Below, piece by piece: positions 56,806 to 64,000 of a stretch of DNA of 64,000 nucleotides; position 1 is the stretch's first letter; the number at the start of each line of letters is the position of its first letter. The notes under the pieces were generated by a model. That model saw only the letters and a list, made by a program, of their open reading frames with translations, searched no databases and was not told where the DNA came from. Location of the stretch: positions 2,480,001 to 2,544,000 of the forward strand of contig JAXQJY010000027.1 of the NCBI GenBank assembly GCA_037042185.1, read 5' to 3'. A program made the position numbers and the translations under genes. The stretch comes from Sordariomycetes sp. S80-01Y (taxonomy: Eukaryota > Ascomycota > Sordariomycetes).

Positions 56806-57702
56806 TTGATTGAGAGGTCTGGCGCAGAGCTCTTGCACCAATGTCTATTGGGAAGTGCTCCAGCCAATGCGGACGGGGTAGGAGGGTGCCACGCGCAAGA
56901 CGGAAATATTGCCTTTATCATTGCAGCTACGAGGCCTTGTAGGAGGCTGGCCAGTCTCGAACCCGTGGTGATATCATCGCCGACCCAGGCACATACGAAA
57001 GGAGGTGATGCGGCAGATTTAAGGGGCTGACGTTTGGAAATAGGAAAGAATCCACATATTACTGGGATATTGCAAAAACCAGTGCGCGCGTACGCCACAT
57101 AGAAGCTGCATGCAAAGTTTTCATTTTAGTAACTAATATCACTGTCGGAGGACTTCGGTTCGTGGTTTTGTTGCCGTCAGCGAACTGCAGATATCTCTAG
57201 TAACACAGATGTGCCACTTGAACCAAGAACTCAGATATCGCGGCACCCTACAGCCCACTTTCTGCTTTCCCCTTGCGATGTTCATTCTAATGGCACCAGA
57301 TTTAGAACTGCAAGTGTACTGATATGACATCGACAAGGTTCAGGTAACACTTGAGGCTGTCAACATCAAGGCTAGCGCAGTAGCGAGCCTCTATGACGTC
57401 CATGAGTATCAGGAGGTACTAAGCATTCAGGATGAAGTTTAATCTGATTGTTTGACTCGAGTGTTGATGGGCGTAAGTAGGTTGGGACAGGCCTGAAGTT
57501 AAAAACAAGAGGGGGGCGGGACGTTCGACTTGTGTGGGTTGTGGCGGGGAGCGTGGCGGTGATTTATGGCACATGTAAATCCCCGCTCTCGGCTCCGCGT
57601 CGTCGCGCCATGTTGATCGATCAGTCACAGATGGCTCGGCTGATGTGCAACACAACATCTCCTGACTTTTGCTGCTCACTCACTTCACCACATTATCCCG
57701 AA
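56806..57702. other. Intergenic region, no gene recognised
   Basis: 0.9 kb, relatively AT-rich, between the regulator stop and the promoter of the TANGO2-like gene. Small open frames have no domain. Confidence 0.4.
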
Positions 57703-57710
57703 TATATAAA
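57703..57710 (+). promoter_or_regulatory. TATA box of the TANGO2-like gene
   Basis: TATATAAA 89 bp upstream of the ATG at 57799; strong match and normal fungal spacing. Confidence 0.55.
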
Positions 57711-57798
57711 TCGCTCATTTCACCTGGTGAAGCTGTCACACCTTCCAATTTCGTTTGCCTAAGTCAGATCCAATAGAGGGTAAATACTAGCCGGCATC

Positions 57799-58839
57799 AT
57801 GTGCATCGTCTTCATAGCTACCTCGCACCCTAAATACTCCCTCATCCTCGCCAACAACCGAGATGAGTTCGTCTTGCGACCAACATCACGTCCGCACTGG
57901 TGGAAGCACATCAACCCAAACACCAACACAACGACGTCCATCCTCTCGTCTCGCGATCTCCAGCGGCCCGAACGCGGGACTTGGCTTGGCATCACCAAGG
58001 ATGGCCTGCTCGCTGTGCTGACAAACTTCCGCGAAACCGACGCCAACGGACCAAGTCCAAAGGGCAGGAGGAGCCGAGGAGGGATGGTAACGGCCTGGTT
58101 GAGCGAGCCTCCCAAAGAAGGGGTGAGGGAAAGCGTGAAGCGACTAGTAGAGGAGGGCGAGGGCGTCAAGGGCGTTGGCGGCTTCAGCATCGCCTGTGGG
58201 AAGTTGAAGAAGAAGGGAGAGGGCTTTGCAATCATTAGCAACCGCGCGGGGAACTTGGAAGATGTTCCCATCGTCAGCCCGGAGGAGATCAAGGGATGGG
58301 GGCTCACAAACACTGCCTTCTCCAATTCGAGCGCCTGGCCCAAAATTTCAGAGGGATTGGGTCCTTTTGACAACATCGTGAAGAGCCACGCCGACAGCTC
58401 GCAGGGCGAGGAATCTCTTATCAAAAGCCTCTTCAACCACCTCGACAGAGACACCCTCCACGGGCACGCGGACAAATCTCTAGCCGAAAACATCCGCGAC
58501 CTCAAGACGTCCATCTTCATCCCCGCCCTCGGCGGTGACAAGCAAAGGCAAGAGATGGCCGAAGCGCAAGCCCAGGGAAAGGGGAAATGGCCGTCGAGCG
58601 AAGAGCTGGAGCAGAGCGCGCCGAGCAAGGAGGTCGCGGAGGGAGTCAAGGTCGAGGATGACCAGGGCTTTGACAAAGGCATGTACGGGACGCAGAGACA
58701 GACCGTAGTGCTCGTGAGCCGCGAAGGGGAGGTGACGTTTGTGGAGAGGGCGTTGTGGGATGCCAACGGGCACGCGATCGAGAGAGGGGAGGGGGACGTG
58801 ACGTTTAGATTCCAGATAGAAGGGTGGGAGGACGAATGA
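57799..58839 (+). CDS. TANGO2/NRDE-family protein (Ser/Thr-rich protein T10 type)
   Basis: Single exon, 346 residues. The family opens with MCIVFIA and the name-giving NRDE motif, here Asn20-Arg-Asp-Glu23 in ILANNRDEFVLRPTSRPHWW. RGTWLGITKDGLLAVLTNFRE and GLTNTAFSNSSAWPKISEGL are further conserved blocks, and the C-terminus QTVVLVSREGEVTFVERAL closes the N-terminal-nucleophile-like fold with Cys2 in the nucleophile position. TANGO2 was named for Golgi organisation and has been linked to haem and acyl-CoA/lipid handling and mitochondrial metabolism in animals; the fungal role is unknown. A charged insertion (about 245-285, rich in Glu/Lys/Gln) is typical of fungal members. The antisense strand is also open over the whole gene, a side effect of its codon bias. 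Confidence 0.92.
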   Translation: MCIVFIATSHPKYSLILANNRDEFVLRPTSRPHWWKHINPNTNTTTSILSSRDLQRPERGTWLGITKDGLLAVLTNFRETDANGPSPKGRRSRGGMVTAWLSEPPKEGVRESVKRLVEEGEGVKGVGGFSIACGKLKKKGEGFAIISNRAGNLEDVPIVSPEEIKGWGLTNTAFSNSSAWPKISEGLGPFDNIVKSHADSSQGEESLIKSLFNHLDRDTLHGHADKSLAENIRDLKTSIFIPALGGDKQRQEMAEAQAQGKGKWPSSEELEQSAPSKEVAEGVKVEDDQGFDKGMYGTQRQTVVLVSREGEVTFVERALWDANGHAIERGEGDVTFRFQIEGWEDE

Positions 58840-59255
58840 GTAGATGCGCTTTGGCAATAGAGATTTTTCAAAGAAGGTCCATTTTCGCACTATTTCAGGG
58901 GCTCCAGGATGAGTGAGAAGAAGCCCAAAACCGATCAGTAGGCCGCAGATGCTGCAGGTGCCCCCTTTATCGGAGCGATGACGCCAACTCTCGCTGTGAA
59001 ATGGGACTAGGGGATTCGTCTCGCCTATCTGCCCAATGAGGAAGCAGGAGCTCAGCGTGATGTTCTTGCTGCTGTTTGTTTACTTTTTGCCTCGCCCCCT
59101 AAATCTACCCAGACTTTGTGCTTTGTCAATCTGGCTCAACGCACCCACGCGCGCTCGTCTCCCGCCACTGTCACCAACCTCCCAAACCAGAAGAAACACC
59201 TAGAGACGCACTCTCATTCTGACTACAGTTGCTTTGAAGCACGCTGCGGCCAACT

Positions 59256-60533
59256 ATGGACGTCAAACCCCCCAAGAGTGACGTGCGCTCCACGACAGCT
59301 TCGTGGCTGCGCAACTCGGCCCCCTCCCAGGCAGCGACACGCCTGGCCAGGCGTCTGCGAACACCGCGTCCCGTCATATCAGCGCCTTTCGGGCCCGTAA
59401 AAACATCACGAGGTATTGAATTTTCCCGCAGCGAGAGCTTGCTCGTCGTCAAGGGATGGGAAGACTGCGCGGTTTCGACTGAAAAGCCCGGCATCGGGCC
59501 GCGGACGGAGAGCCTACAGAACATCTCAGCCGGCGTCCCGAGGTCATCCTTGACCATCAAATCGACGGACAACAAGTCGAACGTCAACACGACCGGGGGC
59601 ATGAACTGGCTGCTGCAACAGGATGAGAACACCCCGCCTGGAGCCAACGGCTAGGAGCCGAAAGCTCCCACAGCGAGTAAGATCCCCAAGTCCAGGACCA
59701 TGCATGTCCTTCACGACCTCAAGAAGTCCATTTCGCGTCCTTCGATGCATGTGCGGCCGGCGTCGTCAACTAAGCACTCCGGGAATCTGTTCACGTCGCC
59801 GCCGTTGAAGAAGCTGGATGAGAACTTGTTGTCCCCGCCAATGTCTTGCCAGCTAGATATTGCGAGCTTGTCGGCCTCTTCATCGAGCACGGTGACGGAA
59901 ATGAAGGCTGCTTGTCTATCTGAGACATCTCTTAAATCATCGTCACTGTCCTGTACGCCTGAGCCGGACCCCTATCTGATCAGTGAGCCGCAGCCGTCTG
60001 CGTATTGGTCTGGCCGTTTCATGTCACTCTATGACAAATTCAGGACGGAGGTCCTCGTCCCAATCCCACAAGGTCTAGCAGCAAGAGCGTCGCCGCCACA
60101 ATCTGCATTCTCCAGCTCGTTGAATCAATCTCCCAATAGCAGGGTCGTCTGCCACACGACGCAGCTCCCCTATTCAATGACCACGTCCGCCCTCGCGAAC
60201 ATGTCCTATCCGACTTTTTTAACAACAAACCGCGCGCCAGAGGCAGAGGAAGAGATCACAAGCCGCATATTCCGCCGCCTCGAGTTCTTCTGCTCCACAG
60301 ATGAGGCTCGCGCATCCCTCCACGAGTGGCAGCACTCCTACGCTCGACGAACGAAGCAGCCCCATCTGCTTCCTCAGAAGCATACAGAAAAGCGCACAAT
60401 GAAGGCATCAAATTGGTTCGGCGGCAGTGGCAGGAGGAGCCTGACCGCATTGAGACAGGCTACGAAGGAGCGAGCTGGAGCGAAACGGGTGGTGACGGAG
60501 AGACCAGCGGCTGGCATGAAGACAATACAGTGA
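59256..60533 (+). CDS. Conserved Sordariomycete-type protein of unknown function, frame interrupted by one TAG
   Basis: The frame from ATG 59256 is open to TAG at 59652-59654 and continues in the same frame to TGA 60533; 425 codons would be joined if the TAG were bypassed. Both parts look coding. N-terminal: MDVKPPKSDVRSTTASWLRN and a basic, Ser/Thr-rich segment, then GGMNWLLQQDENTPPGANG just before TAG. After it: EPKAPTASKIPKSRTMHVLH, Ser/Pro-rich linker, then DPYLISEPQPSAYWSGRFMS and LEFFCSTDEARASLHEWQHS, a domain I recall in fungal proteins of unknown function. A phase-0 intron 59583-59654 ending at the TAG would remove the stop and keep frame, but its donor (GTCAAC) is weak. Other options: stop read-through, sequence error, or a recently broken gene. 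Function unknown. Confidence 0.6.
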
Positions 60534-60887
60534 TCTTTTGAGTCAGGGAACGGGATTTGGAGTATGGACGTTTGGTAAAAGGAGTTAAGTTCTTGAATGA
60601 CCGAGGCGTCGTTAGGGTGGATGCTCGCGTTGTTAATGGAAGAAGTGGGCGGTTCGTTCCCGTAGGTTTGATAGCCGCCGCCTTTGAGATTTCAGCACCG
60701 TTTTTGAAGTTTGTGTGGAAATTGTTCATTTTAATTCGCTAAAAGACTTCATGGGTCCAACGACCAGGCTCTCGTGAAGCTGATGTTATTACATTGTGAC
60801 ATGCCGTCGAATCGAGGCAGTTTCCCTCCTTGTTCTCTACCCATGGCTCCTCAGTGTCCTGAACGCCGGAGATGCACCTGACACATC

Positions 60888-62363
60888 TCACCCATTTGAC
60901 TTGCTCCTGTACCGCAGATAGTCTCTGATCTGCTCATGCTTTGAAGCAAAAAACATGCCCTGCTGATCGTTCCTCCAAACCAAGACACCGGCGTCCTCTG
61001 CAAACCGCGCAACGTCGATGTATTCCTTCGTGTCGTCGAAATCCTTGAAGAGAAACCCACTCACTGTCTTCATCCTTTCGTTCTCGAGCTGCCACAGCCT
61101 GATCTGATCCACCACTGTGGGCGGAAGCACGGGTTTGTTGGTGAGCGCCGCTGTGCGGTGCATCTGCTCGTGCGCGTGCGCGGCGAGGTAGGCGATGATC
61201 TGGTCGGCCGTGATGCCGTAGTTAATGGCGCGTCGGATGGAGGCGCGCGTGAGACGGCCGCCGACCATGTCGGGGAAGCGCATGCTGAGCTGGCAGAAGA
61301 GCGCGAGAACCGCGATTTGCAATGTCGAGTTGGTGTAGGCGTATACGCGGTAGTTCGTCTCAATCACAACCGATCCCTTCTTCTCGGCTGACGCTCCCAG
61401 GGGTCCGGTCGGCGTCGGGGTGAAGGCTGCGGTGGTTGCGGCAGCGACGCCTTCGGATATGGTCCGCAGACTCGATGAGCCTCCAGACGTGAGAGTTGTT
61501 GCGAGGCGTGTGGGGAAGAACATCGAGCGCTTGTGGTGTGGGACGTGGATGAGGCCAAAGTCGACAAGCGAGGGCAGCATGTTCTTACGCTGCTCCGTCA
61601 ACGCATTTGTGTCGTACGCGCGACCAAGCTCCATGCTAGCCAAGACGAAGAGGAAGGACAGCATGTCCACGGCTTCGAGGCCGAGTTCTTTATTAGTGTC
61701 CATAGCCTCAAGCCAAAGAAGCAACAGCGTCCAGACCTGCGCGTTGGCCTCCTGCAGCAAGAAGGTGAAGCCAGCCTGGGTGATGCCAACCGCGCCGCCA
61801 GCTCCTCGATCCACCAGTCGTCCCGCAATGAGGAGCTCCTTGACGCTTTTGTTCGGCCCGCCGGCGTTTTCCACCGCATTCTTGAAGCCCACGGACGATA
61901 CCACGAAATGCAAAATGTCGTCCCACTTCTTCCTCGCATACCGATCCAAAAAGGCGATGTCGATCTCTGGTGGAACGGCCAGGGTGCTCGGCACGCCAAA
62001 AGAATTATGACTCCCGCCACCCGTCAACGCCCTGCGCATCGAGTTCTTAAAGTTGGTCTGCAGCTGCACATTCTGGGGCCGCTCCCTAGAAATCGTCACA
62101 ATGTGCAGCGCCTGCAGTATGCTCAGCGACTGATCCTTCTGCTTCCTGCTCTCGGGTTTCGTCCACGTCTCGAGGTCGTCCAGGAGCATTGGCTTGGGCA
62201 TGAAGAGCATGCGCATCACTATCGTCTTGGCTAGGTGCGGGAGCATGCGACGGAAGATAGCGAAGGCGGTGGAAGGCTGTTGGTAGAGCTTGCGAAAGGT
62301 CGTGCCAGGGAGCTTCTCGAGGTACTCGGCGAGTTGGAGGGAGGGGGCGTTGCTGACTGACAT
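60888..62363 (-). CDS. TFB2: TFIIH core subunit TFB2 (p52/GTF2H4)
   Basis: Component of the TFIIH core used in RNA polymerase II initiation and nucleotide excision repair; Tfb2/p52 anchors and stimulates the XPB helicase Ssl2. Single exon, 491 residues, normal for fungi. Recognisable blocks: LAEYLEKLPGTTFRKLYQQP at the N-terminus, FRRMLPHLAKTIVMRMLFMP, GFTFLLQEANAQVWTLLLLW in the winged-helix region, ETNYRVYAYTNSTLQIAVLA, then TNKPVLPPTVVDQIRLWQLE. The C-terminal Tfb5-binding domain follows, with LFKDFDDTKEYIDVARFAED and VLVWRNDQQGMFFASKHEQI. A fungal Ala/Thr/Pro insert lies near the middle (SEGVAAATTAAFTPTPTGPL). The start is the first ATG; 356 bp separate it from the divergent thioesterase gene. 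Confidence 0.95.
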   Translation of the reverse strand: MSVSNAPSLQLAEYLEKLPGTTFRKLYQQPSTAFAIFRRMLPHLAKTIVMRMLFMPKPMLLDDLETWTKPESRKQKDQSLSILQALHIVTISRERPQNVQLQTNFKNSMRRALTGGGSHNSFGVPSTLAVPPEIDIAFLDRYARKKWDDILHFVVSSVGFKNAVENAGGPNKSVKELLIAGRLVDRGAGGAVGITQAGFTFLLQEANAQVWTLLLLWLEAMDTNKELGLEAVDMLSFLFVLASMELGRAYDTNALTEQRKNMLPSLVDFGLIHVPHHKRSMFFPTRLATTLTSGGSSSLRTISEGVAAATTAAFTPTPTGPLGASAEKKGSVVIETNYRVYAYTNSTLQIAVLALFCQLSMRFPDMVGGRLTRASIRRAINYGITADQIIAYLAAHAHEQMHRTAALTNKPVLPPTVVDQIRLWQLENERMKTVSGFLFKDFDDTKEYIDVARFAEDAGVLVWRNDQQGMFFASKHEQIRDYLRYRSKSNG

Positions 62364-62719
62364 GGTGAAGGCTGTCAGTCAGTGAGACTGTGGCTATCTC
62401 ATGGTTTGGTTGGGGAGAAGCGCAGCCGGGGAGGAGGGCTGTTGGCGGGAATCTGGTGAGGCGTGATGACTGGGGATTCACGGTAGAGATGCGAAAGAAA
62501 GTTGATCTGCGCCATCGGTGAAGGTTCGGTAAAAGGCGGCCGGTGTCGTCACCGACCCCGATGTCTTGACAGAATAAATGCACCGCAGTCACGCCTTCAA
62601 GGGGTGGAGACTGCGACAATTTTGTCAACCATCGGCATCGGCTCAGGTCGGCGACGGACCTAGTTCATCAGCCGCGTCTTTACAACGCTCAAGTCTGAGA
62701 TCTGCGAACATATTTCAAG

Positions 62720-63589
62720 ATGGCCAAACCATTGACGCCCAAAGCCTTCACGAGAAGCGTACGAAAGACTTGAACTCGCCTGTCAAGAGCATGACTAATA
62801 ATGCACAGGTCCTCCGGGCGTTCATGAAGGACTCCGGTCTCGAGCCGAGGTGAGTGCCGGACCGTTGAACCCTCTTGAATCTATTATAGTCGACCATAGT
62901 CTTCTGGTAGGAATGACTGACCATGTTTCCAGGCTTCTCGGTGAAAATGTAAGCCCAAGTCACGGCATTGAATGAGCACAACTGACAACTCAGCGCTTCC
63001 GAGTCTTGAACGCCGTCAACGGCAGAGTGGACTTCGAGTTGGACATCCACAAGGACCACACGGTGGGAATCTTGTCGCCATCCCAGGAAGTATCAAATCT
63101 GACGGTCTATAGAATCGCCTCAAGACGATACACGGCGGTACGCTCGCTAGCCTCGTTGACCTCGGCGGCTCGTTGGCCGTGGCCTCAACTGGTCGCTTTG
63201 CGACCGGCGTATCAACGGATCTCAACGGCAAGCTTTCCCAAGCCAAACGAGTAAAGAAATATGCTGACATGCTGCAGTCACGTATCTGAGCCCTGGAGGA
63301 CGAGAAGGGGACGTATTGAAAGGCAGTGCTGTCTGTGACAAGAGTACGGTTCCCCACTTCTCAGCTCAAGCCCCGACTTACCATTTGCAGTTGGCAAGAC
63401 ACTGGCATACACTTCCATTACCTTTACCAACAGCAAAGGTCAACTTGCCGCAAGAGGCAGCCATACAAAGTAAGTGACCTTCTGCGAACCGAGATACATG
63501 TGCTGAGACGCCGCAGATACGTTGCGGGCACCATTGGGGAAGATGGGCTGTTTGTCGCGCCTCCGGAGTTCAATGATGAGCTAGACTAG
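62720..63589 (+). CDS. Hotdog-fold acyl-CoA thioesterase (ACOT13/PaaI-like)
   Basis: Hydrolyses acyl-CoA thioesters; relatives (ACOT13/Them2) act on medium and long chains in mitochondria or cytosol. Eight exons: 62720-62758, 62809-62849, 62933-62948 (16 bp), 62994-63062, 63113-63227, 63278-63343, 63391-63469 and 63517-63589; 165 residues. All junctions are in phase. The core reads NGRVDFELDIHKDHTNRLKT, then IHGGTLASLVDLGGSLAVAS with the catalytic HGG and acidic Asp, STGRFATGVSTDLNVTYLSP and AYTSITFTNSKGQLAARGSH. The fifth intron (63228-63277) has a GC donor (G/GCAAGC), the only choice that restores DLNVTYLSP. The C-terminal GTIGEDGLFVAPPEFNDELD is an added tail. N-terminal basic residues (MAKPLTPKAFTRS) could be a weak targeting signal. 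Divergent from TFB2. Confidence 0.9.
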
Positions 63590-64000
63590 AATTTCAATCC
63601 GCAATCTTACACATATTTTACTAAGCACCCCTCATCACGTTGCTGAGCCCTCAAGTGTGTATGCAGCCTAAACATGGCTCGTGATCGGTGTCTTGCAGTA
63701 CATCAGGTCCCAGAACCGGCTATGCTTAGGGCTGTCGGTGCCAGTTTGGGAGTTATCACACTTTGCCTTCAGTAACAATAGTAACAATATGATGGTGCTC
63801 ATATTTATGATAACATCAACGTGGATTGTGTTGTTAAGCTGGTAAAGTTCAAACTACACGCCAGGCGTTCGGTAGGGATGGGACTTTCGCGTAGGTATTA
63901 AAACGTAGCAACGGAGTACTTCTACATTTCAACTACATTTAAAGCTTAAGATATTATCTCCAAGAGAGATCAAAGTAAATGACAGTTGAAGTTTGGTGTC
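63590..64000. other. AT-rich end of the window, no gene recognised
   Basis: The last 400 bp are clearly richer in A and T than the rest and hold no supported coding sequence. It includes the thioesterase 3' untranslated region. Confidence 0.4.

Noticed and set aside
57759-58871. 370-codon minus-strand frame over the TANGO2-like gene
   Set aside because: Antisense shadow; the sense protein has the NRDE motif and a TATA box at the right distance.

Overview
The window is nuclear DNA of a filamentous ascomycete, most likely a Sordariomycete. Genes are compact and separated by variable spacers. Introns are short (about 47-134 bp) with GT..AG ends, and one shows a perfect TACTAAC branch site. Several proteins belong to families typical of filamentous ascomycetes: an AA9 polysaccharide monooxygenase, a LaeA-type methyltransferase, a WSC-domain wall protein, a PDR drug pump and a Zn2Cys6 regulator. 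Species is not determined. Exon boundaries were read by hand and checked by phase and total frame; every spliced model listed closes in frame.

Layout. (1) 0.7-11.4 kb is a dense housekeeping block: ribosomal protein eL13, an armadillo SmgGDS-like exchange factor, PAM16, biotin protein ligase, COA4, MGM101 and a DP1/Yop1-like ER-shaping protein. Three of these seven serve mitochondria (import motor, cytochrome oxidase assembly, mtDNA maintenance). (2) 11.4-22.4 kb is sparse and outward-facing: a secreted AA9 LPMO, a LaeA/TAM-type methyltransferase, a 3.6 kb spacer with small repeats, and a secreted WSC protein carrying an unusual ladder of C-x4-C units. (3) 22.4-30.0 kb holds a photopigment neighbourhood: a carotenoid cleavage dioxygenase transcribed divergently from a microbial-type rhodopsin with a full proton-pump residue set, followed by a MetE-like methyltransferase and a retinol-dehydrogenase-like SDR. 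(4) 30.0-36.5 kb has no recognisable gene. (5) 36.5-45 kb: a conserved fungal protein of unknown function with a long leader and an upstream ORF, a zinc nucleoside/nucleotide deaminase, a METTL21-type methyltransferase, and a protein with a STAND-type fungal N-terminal region plus a ubiquitin-like domain. (6) 47.8-52.3 kb: a full-size PDR/ABCG transporter. (7) 52.8-56.8 kb: a small accessory-looking set with lower GC, consisting of a PLP aminotransferase of five exons, a probable relic of a fumarylacetoacetate-hydrolase-family gene, and a Zn2Cys6 regulator. (8) 57.7-63.6 kb returns to conserved genes: a TANGO2/NRDE protein, an unnamed protein whose frame is interrupted by one TAG, TFIIH subunit TFB2, and an eight-exon hotdog thioesterase with a GC-AG intron.

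How the genes may work together. The dioxygenase and rhodopsin share one 1.3 kb divergent promoter region, which fits co-regulation of chromophore metabolism and opsin; the SDR could act on retinal but this is inference. The aminotransferase, transcription factor and upstream transporter could form a small metabolic locus, also inference. No viral or retroelement copy, CRISPR array, rRNA or convincing tRNA was recognised.
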